Notes: generated from the sequence alone by a model not told the origin. A stretch of 64,000 bases of DNA from Fen-1362 sp049516395 (GCA_049516395.1 JBEKTD010000012.1:1-64000), one strand, 5' to 3'; positions 51,649 to 60,116 are shown, numbered from the stretch's first letter. Numbers and translations are program-made.

Positions 51649-51929
51649 ATATTTCTCCCATCCAATCCACTACATGCTGGCAACAATGCGATATGGTGCA
51701 TATCCTCAACTGTGGTACTTCTCCTGTCGCTTTCGTCAATTTACCAACATACCCCAAATTGTCAAGAAATTTCGGGAAATTTTGGGGGTTATAAGCCCTA
51801 TGCAGGGACTAACAAGTGCGAAAAGACCCTTCGTCGCACTGCGTGCTATGGAGGGTAATCGCAAAACGACTACATCGCCATACCGCCATCGACCCGGCTT
51901 CGCCTAAGGGCTACGCCGTGGTGAACGCC

Positions 51930-52667
51930 TCACATAGCCATTCCACCATCTACGCCCAACACCTGGCCAGTGATATAGCCGGAGTCGTCGCTGGAGAGAA
52001 ACGCCACCGCGCGGGCGACATCCTCGACGTTGCCAAACCTCTTTACAGGTATGAACGCCATTGCGCCCTCTTTTACGGCATCTGGTAAAACAGCCGTCAT
52101 ATCGGTCTGGATAAAGCCCGGCGCGATGCAGTTGGCGGTAACATTCTTTTTGCCGACCTCGCGTGCGATTGATTTGGTCATACCGATTAGCCCCGCCTTG
52201 CTGGCAGCGTAGTTGGTGGAACCCGCCTGGCCTATGACACCCGCGACGGAACTGATACTGACGATTCTGCCGAATTTGTTGCGAACCATCGACCTTGCGG
52301 CGATGCGCGTCGCCACGAAGGCCGCGCGGAGATTTACATTGATGACCTTGTCGAAATCCTCGTCATCCATCTGAATCATCAGCTTGTCGCGCGTTATGCC
52401 CGCGTTGTTGACCAAAATGCCTATGCCGCCAAACTGGTTGGCTAATTCTTCGAGCACCTCGGTGAGCTTTTCAGAATTGGTGATATCAATGCACTTGGTA
52501 ACAACCTCATGTCCATGCTGTTTGCATACGGCCACAAGCTCTTCAAGCTGCACAGCGTTAAGGTCCAGGCCGGCGACAATGCGCCCCTGCTTCAAAAGTT
52601 CCAATACGATTGCCCTGCCGATACCTCTGGCAGCACCCGTTACTACCGCTAAACGTTTCTCAGACAT
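51930..52667 (-). CDS. fabG: 3-oxoacyl-ACP reductase (FabG)
   Basis: 245 aa from ATG at 52667 with GGAGG eight bases upstream. Short-chain dehydrogenase: VVTGAARGIGRAIV (NADP fold), NNAGITRD (~90), catalytic Ser in VSISSVAGVIGQAG, Tyr-Lys in YAASKAGLIG (~152-156), C-terminal GQVLGVDGGMAM. It reduces 3-oxoacyl-ACP in each elongation cycle. It lies 95 bases after the ZIP transporter gene on the same strand. Confidence 0.97.
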   Translation of the reverse strand: MSEKRLAVVTGAARGIGRAIVLELLKQGRIVAGLDLNAVQLEELVAVCKQHGHEVVTKCIDITNSEKLTEVLEELANQFGGIGILVNNAGITRDKLMIQMDDEDFDKVINVNLRAAFVATRIAARSMVRNKFGRIVSISSVAGVIGQAGSTNYAASKAGLIGMTKSIAREVGKKNVTANCIAPGFIQTDMTAVLPDAVKEGAMAFIPVKRFGNVEDVARAVAFLSSDDSGYITGQVLGVDGGMAM

Positions 52668-52761
52668 CCTTGTTACCTCCGTAAAAATTGTTTTTTTGAA
52701 AGTATATCCAATTCGCAATTTGCTGCAATAAAAAAGCCAAAGGCGCAAAAACGCAGGCGGA

Positions 52762-53487
52762 TTAAACCACCCTGGACACAATGAAGATAAATAACAGGCC
52801 CAAGGCAGTCAGGCCTATCATTTTCAGAGAGGATTGTTTGCTGTGTGCCTGCGGCAAAATATCGCTTGCGCCGATGTACATAAGGAATCCGCCGAAAAAG
52901 CCCAGATATAGAACGAGGAAATACGGAGGCACGCTAAAAAGTAACGTTGAAGCCGCTCCAAACACAGGCGTCAGGGCATCCAGTAACAAAAACCATTTGG
53001 CCCTTCTGGGAGTGTTTTTATTAATCAATAGCAATGTGACCGTATTCATACCGTCTGTGAAATCGTGCGATATGACCGCAATTGCGACCACAATGCCGAC
53101 GGACGTGCTGGCCTGAAAACCCAGTCCTATGCCGACGCCATCCATAAAACTGTGGCCCGCAAGCGCAAGGGCCGACAGGATTCCCACCTGCGGATGTTTG
53201 TGGTCTGCGTATTCTTCCTCGTGGGCGTGATGGATTAAAATAACTTTTTCAAGGACGTGAAAAACCATATAGCCGAGCACAAAGGCAATCATTGCCCCGG
53301 TAGGGTCAAAGTTATACGTTTTGACCATCTCGATTATTTCAGGCATGATATCGAAACTGAAAACGCCGAGCAGGACGCCCGCGGTAAAACACATTATGGC
53401 GTTGAGCTTGTTCTTGAATTTAATCGAGAACAACCCGCCCATAAAGGTCGAAAAAAACGTCGCAATAGAAAATAGTACAGCTACCAT
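52762..53487 (-). CDS. ZIP-family divalent metal transporter
   Basis: 241 aa from ATG at 53487 (GGAAG about ten bases upstream); a TTG at 53505 is possible. Eight hydrophobic segments with the ZIP metal-site helices: HSFMDGVGIGLGFQASTSVG (His-x3-Asp) and ISHDFTDGMNTVTLLLIN (His-x3-Asp). A His- and Glu-rich loop HHAHEEEYADHKHP (about 85-98) lies before helix 4. It probably brings in zinc, iron or manganese. Downstream of the 61-aa gene by 22 bases. Confidence 0.9.
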   Translation of the reverse strand: MVAVLFSIATFFSTFMGGLFSIKFKNKLNAIMCFTAGVLLGVFSFDIMPEIIEMVKTYNFDPTGAMIAFVLGYMVFHVLEKVILIHHAHEEEYADHKHPQVGILSALALAGHSFMDGVGIGLGFQASTSVGIVVAIAVISHDFTDGMNTVTLLLINKNTPRRAKWFLLLDALTPVFGAASTLLFSVPPYFLVLYLGFFGGFLMYIGASDILPQAHSKQSSLKMIGLTALGLLFIFIVSRVV

Positions 53488-53509
53488 AAAATTGTCGGCT
53501 TCCAAATTT

Positions 53510-53695
53510 CTACTTTTTATTTTCCTTCCAGAGCCAGATTGCCAGTGCGGCTGTAACGATACACGCCGGGACGCTCATCCACATCGGCACCTCAAAAAGA
53601 TTAGTCGTAACCTTCACCTGCAAAATCAGACGGAGCAAATGCACTATTGAAACAATCAGCAGGAATATCACCGTGATGGTTGTTGCCGGTTTCAT
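53510..53695 (-). CDS. Small two-helix membrane protein
   Basis: 61 aa; ATG preceded by AAGGAGA, so it is likely real. Two hydrophobic stretches (TITVIFLLIVSIVHLLRLIL and MWMSVPACIVTAALAIWLW) around a short polar loop. No family recognised. It lies between fabD (11 bases away) and the ZIP gene (22 bases away) and may help one of them. Confidence 0.75.
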   Translation of the reverse strand: MKPATTITVIFLLIVSIVHLLRLILQVKVTTNLFEVPMWMSVPACIVTAALAIWLWKENKK

Positions 53696-53706
53696 AATCG
53701 TTCTCC

Positions 53707-54636
53707 TTACAATTCCTTAATCGCCGCCGCGGAAGAAACGTTAATTATGTTCGCCCTGCGGTGGATGCGTTTCATCAGGCCGGTAAGGACCTTGCCGGGG
53801 CCTATTTCATAAAACGTATCTACGCCGTCTGCTATCAGCCGTTCAACACATTTCTGCCAGTATATCGGCTGGACAAGCTGTTTTGCAAGCGATTCGCGAA
53901 TCTGGTTTGCGCTTGTGTAATAATCTGCCGTGATATTGGCGATAACTCTGGGTTGTGTTGGGTCTTTAATACCGGTCTGGGCAAGCGCATGGCTAAGCGC
54001 ATCCGCAGCCGGGGACATCATCGTCGTATGAAACGCGCCGGCGACTTCCAGCCGGATTGCCTTCATCGCACCGTATTTTTCCGCCAATTTTTCCGCACGT
54101 TCACAGGCCGATATTGTGCCGCTAATCGCGATTTGACCGGGGCAATTGAAATTGACGCCTGCAAGCAGTTCCCCCTGGGCCGCCTCGGCACACAGAGCTT
54201 TGGTTTTTTCCTCATCAAGGCCGATGAGTGCGACCATACCGCCTTTACTCTTGTCGGCTGCTGCCTGCATCGCCTCGCCGCGCTTTTTGACTAATTTCAA
54301 ACCATCCTCAAAACTAATCAGCCCCGCCGCGTAAAGAGCGGTATATTCACCCATACTCAGGCCGGCTGTTACGTCAGCGGTGATATTTTTTGTTTTCTCG
54401 CCTGCTCTAAATATCTCCAGAATAGCAGCCGAAACCATAAAAATCGCCGGCTGAGACATTGTCGTAGTATTAAGCGTTTCGGCAGGCCCTTCAAAACAAA
54501 TCTTCGCTATATCGAATCCTAAAATCTGGTTGGCCCTGTCAAATATGGCTTTGGCGGAGGGAAACGCCTCGGCAACATCTTTGCCCATCCCGATAAATTG
54601 TGCGCCCTGACCCGGAAATAAAAATGCTGTCTTCAT
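53707..54636 (-). CDS. fabD: Malonyl-CoA:ACP transacylase (FabD)
   Basis: 309 aa from ATG at 54636 (AAGGGCG upstream); an ATG three bases earlier is equally good. It loads malonyl groups onto ACP. Motifs: FLFPGQGAQFIGMGKD, nucleophile in AGLSMGEYTALYAAG (Ser ~93), VEVAGAFHTTMMSPA-like EVAGAFHTTMMSP with the catalytic His (~200), and FYEIGPGKVLTGLMKR. On + the divergent rpmF-plsX-fabH unit starts 250 bases away. Confidence 0.96.
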   Translation of the reverse strand: MKTAFLFPGQGAQFIGMGKDVAEAFPSAKAIFDRANQILGFDIAKICFEGPAETLNTTTMSQPAIFMVSAAILEIFRAGEKTKNITADVTAGLSMGEYTALYAAGLISFEDGLKLVKKRGEAMQAAADKSKGGMVALIGLDEEKTKALCAEAAQGELLAGVNFNCPGQIAISGTISACERAEKLAEKYGAMKAIRLEVAGAFHTTMMSPAADALSHALAQTGIKDPTQPRVIANITADYYTSANQIRESLAKQLVQPIYWQKCVERLIADGVDTFYEIGPGKVLTGLMKRIHRRANIINVSSAAAIKEL

Positions 54637-54804
54637 CATTTCGCCCTTAGTAATATTATCTCGTCGGTTGTTTGGGTTTCAAAACCGCGAGTTTTATCGC
54701 AGAAACAGCCGTGGGTGTCAAGAGACAGCCGGTATTTCAACTGCCAAAATTGAACCATGGGTTGGTCATCCGGTCAGATACGCGGTAAAAAACGCAATTT
54801 CGTC

Positions 54805-54833
54805 TTGACAAACCTTCCGCTGTAAAGTATCAC
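54805..54833 (+). promoter_or_regulatory. Candidate promoter of rpmF-plsX-fabH
   Basis: TTGACA (54805-54810), 17-base spacer, TATCAC (54828-54833). Leader about 50 bases before rpmF. Confidence 0.55.
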
Positions 54834-54888
54834 TATTCCCTTTAATCGAGGATGCCTAAATCAGAAGCGATTTTTGGAGTACCAGTTA

Positions 54889-55083
54889 ATGCTACCAATA
54901 AAAAAGATTAGTAAGAGCAGAACTCATTCACGCAGGGCACATCACGCCCTTAAGCCGGTGAATTACACCGTATGCCCGAAGTGCGGCCAGGCAAAGCTGC
55001 CCCACGCCGCATGCGAAAAATGCGGCTATCTCAATTCAAAAATCACCCTGAAAGTAGCGGAAAAAACAGAAAAAAAGAGGTAA
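54889..55083 (+). CDS. rpmF: 50S ribosomal protein L32
   Basis: 64 aa from ATG at 54889 (GGAG upstream). Short basic head (PIKKISKSRTHSRRAHHALK) and four-Cys zinc ribbon CPKCGQAKLPHAACEKCG in the middle, the zinc-bound form of bL32. rpmF is commonly placed before plsX in bacteria, as it is here, with six bases between. Confidence 0.96.
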   Translation: MLPIKKISKSRTHSRRAHHALKPVNYTVCPKCGQAKLPHAACEKCGYLNSKITLKVAEKTEKKR

Positions 55084-55089
55084 TTCCTG

Positions 55090-56157
55090 ATGCGTATCGC
55101 TATAGACGCAATGGGTGGTGATAATGCACCGGATGCCATCATTTCAGGCGCAGTTGAGGCCCTTGCTCTGCTCGAAAAAGGCGACGAGGTGATTCTCGTC
55201 GGCCCGAGGGAAGTCATTGAGCCAAAGCTGCCAAAAAAGGCCGCCTATCCCGCCACGCTTACAATTGTTCATGCGCCTGACGTTATTGGTATGGACGACC
55301 CCCCTATCGATTCATTGCGGAAGAAACCCCGCAGCTCGATATCGATTCTTGCCAAATTAGGCAAGCTGGACCGGGCCGACGCCGTTATTTCCGCAGGCAA
55401 CACGGGTGCCTGTGTCGCGGCTTTCCAGATGCGTATGCGAAATCTGCAGAGCGTCAACCGTCCCGGAATCGCGGTGGTTTTCCCAACCTTTGAAGGCCCC
55501 GTTACCATTTGCGATGTCGGGGCCAATATCGCCTGCAAGCCAATTAATCTTTATCAGTACGCGGTTATGTCTTCGATATACGCACGGGAGCTGTTCGGGA
55601 TACAAAACCCAAGGGTGGGGCTTATTAGCATCGGCGAGGAAGACGCCAAGGGTAACGAGGTAGTCAAAAAGGCAAGAGGACTCATAAAACAGGACCCTAA
55701 AATCAACTTCATTGGGAACATCGAAGGCAGGGATATCTTCAAGGGCGTCTGCGACGTGGCAATATGCGAAGGATTCGTGGGAAACGTTATCCTGAAGCTG
55801 ACCGAGGGGCTTATCGAAGGGCTTGTCAAGGCGATAAAGCAGGAGATTATGACGCATAAGTTCCGGCTGATAATCGGGCCGATGTTTAAAGGGTTAATGA
55901 AACGATTCTTCAAAAAGCACGATTATCACGAATATGGCGGCGCATTGCTGCTCGGCATAAACGGCACAGCGTTGATTTGCCACGGGGCAAGCGAAAGCAG
56001 GACGATAAAGAACGCCATAATGGCGGCGAAAAAATATCACGGCATAAACATAAACGGTAAAATTGCCGAATACCTTTCGGCAAGCAACATAGGCGGCGAA
56101 GAAGGACAAAACGCCGAACCGGAGGAAGAAGGATTAAGGGCCAGGGATGAGCAATAA
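55090..56157 (+). CDS. plsX: Phosphate acyltransferase PlsX
   Basis: 355 aa; GAGGTAATTCCTG upstream overlaps the rpmF stop. PlsX makes acyl-phosphate from acyl-ACP for phosphatidic acid synthesis. Motifs: IAIDAMGGDNAPDAIISGAVE, VISAGNTGACVAAFQM, RPGIAVVFPT, GLISIGEEDAKGNEVVK, GEGFVGNVILKLTEG-like CEGFVGNVILKLTEG and GGALLLGINGTALICHGASE. Its end overlaps fabH by 11 bases. Confidence 0.96.
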   Translation: MRIAIDAMGGDNAPDAIISGAVEALALLEKGDEVILVGPREVIEPKLPKKAAYPATLTIVHAPDVIGMDDPPIDSLRKKPRSSISILAKLGKLDRADAVISAGNTGACVAAFQMRMRNLQSVNRPGIAVVFPTFEGPVTICDVGANIACKPINLYQYAVMSSIYARELFGIQNPRVGLISIGEEDAKGNEVVKKARGLIKQDPKINFIGNIEGRDIFKGVCDVAICEGFVGNVILKLTEGLIEGLVKAIKQEIMTHKFRLIIGPMFKGLMKRFFKKHDYHEYGGALLLGINGTALICHGASESRTIKNAIMAAKKYHGININGKIAEYLSASNIGGEEGQNAEPEEEGLRARDEQ

Positions 56158-57172
56158 GATTGAGTCGCACCACTCGGATTTCAACGCGGTAATCACGGGG
56201 CATGGTTCATACACGCCGCCCGGAATTCTTACGAATGAAGAACTCGCCAAAATGGTCGAGACATCGGATGAATGGATAAAGACACGGACGGGCATCGAGC
56301 GCAGGCACATCTGCAAAGATAATGAAAGCACCGCGCAATTAGCGACCGAGGCCGCCAAAAAAGCTCTTGCCAAAGCCGGGTTACAGCCGGAACAAATAGA
56401 GCTTATCATCGTCGCAACAATCACCCCTGAAATGGTATTCCCATCAACAGCGTGCTTTGTGCAGCAGAACCTCGGCGCCAAGAAAGCATGGGCATTCGAC
56501 CTTGCGGCGGCGTGCAGCGGCTTCATTTACAGCATTTCAATTGCACAGCAGTTCATCGAAAGCGGCAGGATTCATAACGCCCTCATTATAGGCGCGGAAA
56601 CGCTGACCAAAATTACCAACTACAAGGACCGCACAAGTTGCATTCTCTTCGGCGACGGCGCGGGTGCCATAGTCATCGAGGGTAAGCCGAAAGAAAAGGG
56701 GAAAACGCAAAGCGGTATTATTTACAGCACGATGTACACCGACGGCAACTCGTGGCAGGCGCTGAATTGCCAGGCGTATGGTTCTCGCAATCCTGTAAGC
56801 AGACCTCTGGACGACCCGAAAAAGATTTTTATGGAAATCAGGGGACGAGAAGTTTATCAGCAGGCAGTGCGAAGAATCGTCGAGACGGTAACGGAGTGCT
56901 TAGAAAAATGTAAAATCACCCTCGATGACGTTAAAATGATTGTCTCACACCAGATGAACGCCCGAATCATCGAATCGGCAGCCAAACGGCTGGAACTGCC
57001 GGATGATAAAATCTTCATCAATATCAACGAATACGGCAACACTTCCGCGGCTTCAGTGCCGCTTGCCTTTGACCAGGCCATACGCGAAGGGAAAATCCAG
57101 CGTGGAGATATTGTCATCCTGGTCGCTTTCGGCGCAGGTCTTACCTGGGGCGCCAATGTCATCCGCTTTTGA
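56147..57172 (+). CDS. fabH: 3-oxoacyl-ACP synthase III (FabH)
   Basis: 341 aa; starts inside the 3' end of plsX. It starts fatty-acid chains by condensing acetyl-CoA with malonyl-ACP. Motifs: GSYTPPGILTNEELAKMVET, active Cys in FDLAAACSGFIYSI (~120), SHQMNARIIES (His ~265) and NEYGNTSAASVPLAFDQ (Asn ~295). The plsX-fabH order is the usual one. It links acetyl-CoA use to membrane lipid synthesis. Confidence 0.96.
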   Translation: MSNKIESHHSDFNAVITGHGSYTPPGILTNEELAKMVETSDEWIKTRTGIERRHICKDNESTAQLATEAAKKALAKAGLQPEQIELIIVATITPEMVFPSTACFVQQNLGAKKAWAFDLAAACSGFIYSISIAQQFIESGRIHNALIIGAETLTKITNYKDRTSCILFGDGAGAIVIEGKPKEKGKTQSGIIYSTMYTDGNSWQALNCQAYGSRNPVSRPLDDPKKIFMEIRGREVYQQAVRRIVETVTECLEKCKITLDDVKMIVSHQMNARIIESAAKRLELPDDKIFININEYGNTSAASVPLAFDQAIREGKIQRGDIVILVAFGAGLTWGANVIRF

Positions 57173-57198
57173 CAACTGCCTCGCGGTTTTGCATCGCG

Positions 57199-57768
57199 TT
57201 ATTCTTTGCTCGTATCCACAAGAGTGAAGGCGGTGACGTAATTGAACTTCTGGCCGCCAAGCGATGCGTCGACCATAAGGCCCTTGTCGGTAGCGATGAA
57301 CACGGCCATACCTGACTGATAATCTGCCTTGGCTGCTGCGCCGGCGGTAGCTGCAACGCCTGTAACCTGCGCGGAGAAGGTGTATTCATCGGTTTTGAAA
57401 CTGTCTAAATCGGATTTGTCCCTGAAAAAGACGATTTCGCGGAAATATTCACCGCCAAAAGAGAAACCGAGTGTTGCCTGTTTCATATCGCAGTAGCCGA
57501 CTATTTGGCCTTTTTCGTAAACTTCGCCCTTGCCGTAGGCGCCGCCGAGCAAGAATGCCCCTTTGAAGACCTTCGGCATGACCGTATAGCCATAGGACTG
57601 CTTAAAGAACTTATCGATACTTGGGTCTTTTTCCTTGAATATTGCGAGGGCTTCATTGACTTGTGCGCTTAGGACGGCCTGTCCTTCGGGTTTTTGGGGA
57701 GCAACAGAACAACCCGCGAAAAATAACGACGCCGTCAGTATTATCGTTATAAATCTTATTGCGTTCAT
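57199..57768 (-). CDS. SYLF (YSC84) domain lipoprotein
   Basis: 189 aa from ATG at 57768 (AAAGGAG upstream). Signal peptide with lipobox LFFAGC (Cys ~18). The SYLF/DUF500 domain follows: QSYGYTVMPKVFKGAFLLGG and GFSFGGEYFREIVFF. In eukaryotes such domains bind phosphoinositides; bacterial members are envelope proteins. It is convergent with fabH. Confidence 0.88.
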   Translation of the reverse strand: MNAIRFITIILTASLFFAGCSVAPQKPEGQAVLSAQVNEALAIFKEKDPSIDKFFKQSYGYTVMPKVFKGAFLLGGAYGKGEVYEKGQIVGYCDMKQATLGFSFGGEYFREIVFFRDKSDLDSFKTDEYTFSAQVTGVAATAGAAAKADYQSGMAVFIATDKGLMVDASLGGQKFNYVTAFTLVDTSKE

Positions 57769-57861
57769 TTTAGCTCCTTTCGCATAAGTAACAATTTGCT
57801 TCATCTTTTACCTCTACGGCAGGCAATTTGCAAGTGTTTTTGAAAAACAAAAAGAGCAGGG

Positions 57862-59460
57862 TCAGAAAAGCATCGAGTCGGCGAAGGTCGATTGGAAGAA
57901 GGGGTCATTGGCAATTTCGACATATTCAATTCGGCGGGCAAGGTCCGCCGCAAGCGCCCGGAAGCTGGAGCTGACCAGAATCAATTGAGCCCCGGATGAG
58001 GCGGCGTTGCCTACGGAGTGGATACGTTCGACAGGGACATTCGGCAGCAGGCCTATGCGAAGGGCTGATTGCCGACGGATATAATTGCCGAATGCGCCGG
58101 CGAGATATATTGCTTTTATATCCGCATCGGCGACCTTGAGGCGATGCTGAAGAATGTGGATGCCCGCGCGGATTGCGGACTTGGCAAGCTGAACCTCGCG
58201 GATATCCTGCTGGGTGAGATAGACCGCAGGAGTATGGCCTTTGTAAGCGAGGACAAAAACGAGGCCTTCATCTTTGGGATGAGAATGTGCGCGTTTAATT
58301 TTGGTTATACGTTTCGCAATGGCCGAGGGGAGGGATGTTTTGAATTTGAATCGGCCTGTAAAATCAATGACGCCCGAATCGAGCATAACAGCGACGGCAT
58401 CGATAAGGCCTGAGCCGCAAATGGAAACGGGCTTGCCCCCCCCTATTACGTCGATGGCAATATTGTGTTTGTCGAGAACAACGGCCTCGATTGCGCCGTC
58501 GGCAGCCCTTGAGCCACAGGTGATTCTTGCGCCTTCAAATGCAGGCCCCGCGGCACAACTTGCGGCAATTAGCTTGTCTTTTGTGCCGAGTAAAACTTCG
58601 CCGTTGGTTCCTATGTCGATTACAAGGGTCATCTGGTCTGCGGAATCGAGCGACGTCGCCAGGGCAACGGCAGTAGTATCGGCTCCGACAAAGCCGGCGA
58701 TATTGGCGACAGTGTGAACATTACCCGCGGGATTAACTCGCAGACCAATATCGGCTGGAGTGGAATCACTGGCATCGAGCGAAAATGCCTTATACGGCGC
58801 CTCGCCAAGCTGAGTTACGAGCAATCGAAGGAAGATATGATGCATCGTAGTATTGCCGACAACGCAGGTTTCATATATGTCGTTACTTTTAGCATTGGCC
58901 TGCCGGCAACAATCGTCGATTAGTTCGTTGAGCCGGCCGACAATTAACTCGTTCAGCTCTTTTAATTTTGCGTCGGTCCCGGCGTAGCCAATTCTGGAGA
59001 TTACGTCGTCGCCGAATTTGGTTTGCGGATTAAGGGTGGCACAGGTTGCTAAGAGCCGGCCCGTTTTCATATCTATCAGTTTGACAACAACGGTTGTGGT
59101 GCCAATATCGACCGCCAGACCAAGTATGGGATGACTGCCGACGGCAGAAAGGTATTTCTTATAAATATCGGCTTCGGCGGCGTCTTTGCGGGCGGCCCCC
59201 TCGGTGAGGATTTTGTGCTCAACGAAACGGGAATCGGGCGGGACAAGAACCGTAAGATTTTCGGTAACGTGATATTGGCAGGCAAGAACGGTTTGGCCCG
59301 CCGGTTGAAGGACGACGGCGCATTTGCCACAGGTGCCCTTCTCACCGCAGATAGTATTGAGAACGATACCCGCCAACCCCGCGGCCTCCAACAGCGTTGC
59401 GCCGGGGTGAATGGAAACCTGCCTGCCGTCGGGCTGAAAGGTAACGGTAAAATGCTTCAT
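57862..59460 (-). CDS. 2Fe-2S/ASKHA-domain protein, corrinoid-activation (RACE/AcsV) type
   Basis: 532 aa. N-terminal 2Fe-2S ferredoxin-like domain with Cys pattern ICGEKGTCGKCAVVLQ and a later Cys (ACQYH) (residues about 38-80). The rest is a DUF4445-type ASKHA fold with an actin-like ATPase core: LAVDIGTTTVVVKLID, NTTMHHIF, VIDIGTNGEVLLG, ISICGSGLIDAVA-like VSICGSGLIDAVAVM, and IYLAGAFGNYI. Such proteins reductively reactivate corrinoid proteins, with electrons from an Fe-S cluster, in methyl transfer or the Wood-Ljungdahl pathway. No methyltransferase gene lies beside it. Confidence 0.88.
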   Translation of the reverse strand: MKHFTVTFQPDGRQVSIHPGATLLEAAGLAGIVLNTICGEKGTCGKCAVVLQPAGQTVLACQYHVTENLTVLVPPDSRFVEHKILTEGAARKDAAEADIYKKYLSAVGSHPILGLAVDIGTTTVVVKLIDMKTGRLLATCATLNPQTKFGDDVISRIGYAGTDAKLKELNELIVGRLNELIDDCCRQANAKSNDIYETCVVGNTTMHHIFLRLLVTQLGEAPYKAFSLDASDSTPADIGLRVNPAGNVHTVANIAGFVGADTTAVALATSLDSADQMTLVIDIGTNGEVLLGTKDKLIAASCAAGPAFEGARITCGSRAADGAIEAVVLDKHNIAIDVIGGGKPVSICGSGLIDAVAVMLDSGVIDFTGRFKFKTSLPSAIAKRITKIKRAHSHPKDEGLVFVLAYKGHTPAVYLTQQDIREVQLAKSAIRAGIHILQHRLKVADADIKAIYLAGAFGNYIRRQSALRIGLLPNVPVERIHSVGNAASSGAQLILVSSSFRALAADLARRIEYVEIANDPFFQSTFADSMLF

Positions 59461-59480
59461 TTTTCTGACCGCTACTCATA

Positions 59481-59505
59481 AGCCCCCAGGTTTAACCTGG
59501 GGGTT
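59481..59505 (-). repeat. AACCCC..GGGGGCT hairpin family, copy C1
   Basis: On the minus strand AACCCCCAGG / TTAAA / CCTGGGGGCT. It abuts copy C2 head to head, so the two make a larger inverted array. Confidence 0.75.
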
Positions 59506-59530
59506 AACCCCCAACATAAAGTTGGGGGCT
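59506..59530 (+). repeat. AACCCC..GGGGGCT hairpin family, copy C2
   Basis: AACCCCCAAC / ATAAA / GTTGGGGGCT. It lies three bases past the stop codon of the 27-aa basic ORF, read on the minus strand. Confidence 0.75.
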
Positions 59531-59533
59531 CGC

Positions 59534-59617
59534 TTACCAGCTTATCTTGTGGCGAATTTTCCACTTCTGGTGGCGCTTTTTGCTTCCGATTTTGCGCCTG
59601 CGTCTTGGTTTTGCCAT
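59534..59617 (-). CDS. 27-aa Arg/Lys-rich protein, candidate ribosome-associated peptide
   Basis: Twenty-seven residues from ATG at 59617 (GGAG ten bases upstream): it starts MAKPRRRRKIGSKKRHQKWK and ends IRHKISW. Twelve or more residues are Arg/Lys. The run of Arg and Lys, small size and clear start site resemble very small basic ribosomal proteins such as the AURKAIP1/COX24-like (bS22-type) family, but I cannot confirm it. It is followed by hairpins C2 and C1 on the same strand. Confidence 0.65.
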   Translation of the reverse strand: MAKPRRRRKIGSKKRHQKWKIRHKISW

Positions 59618-59768
59618 ACTATACTTACTCCGTCAATCCAAACATACAATCAAAAATAACCCTGTTTATTATACCGGGCGTTTGATAATATAAGAAAAGC
59701 GATGAAATGTCAAAGTGCAAATTGGTTTATGCGAATAATCTTTGCCCCAGGCAAGCGGAGAAACTTAT

Positions 59769-60089
59769 ATGATTCAGTGCACACAGTGCGAATTATGCGA
59801 AATCGGGCCTGACGGCAGGCGTGTATTCAAATGCGACCCCTTCTCGAATATCAAGGAGCCGGAGTGCGTCGCAAAGTGGCAGCTGATTCGGCTTGATATG
59901 CTGTTAGTCAGCTATCAGAGTATGATGCGATGGCAAAAAGAGATGGAGCCGATGCAGCGGAAAATGATGAAATACGTCGAGAGGGAAATGACCGATATTG
60001 ACGAAAGCGACAAGTGGAAAATAGACGAGGATGAGCCGCCGGAAGATAAGGGCGAAGAGCCGAAGCCGGACGACCCAAGAAAACTTTAG
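59769..60089 (+). CDS. Small Cys-containing acidic protein
   Basis: 106 aa from ATG at 59769; GGAG eight bases upstream. N-terminal Cys cluster (IQCTQCELCEIGPDGRRVFK, Cys at 4, 7, 10 and 22) probably binds a metal. Residues 45-80 are helical (SMMRWQKEMEPMQRKMMKYV) and the tail is Asp/Glu/Pro-rich. No family recognised; the Cys-x2-Cys pattern and acidic tail suggest a scaffold or regulatory protein. Confidence 0.7.
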   Translation: MIQCTQCELCEIGPDGRRVFKCDPFSNIKEPECVAKWQLIRLDMLLVSYQSMMRWQKEMEPMQRKMMKYVEREMTDIDESDKWKIDEDEPPEDKGEEPKPDDPRKL

Positions 60090-60116
60090 GATTGCGGATT
60101 TTGGACAAGAATGAGT

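Noticed and set aside
54653..54682. TTGAAA-18-TAATAT as promoter of fabD
   Set aside because: The predicted start point falls inside the ribosome-binding site, leaving almost no leader.
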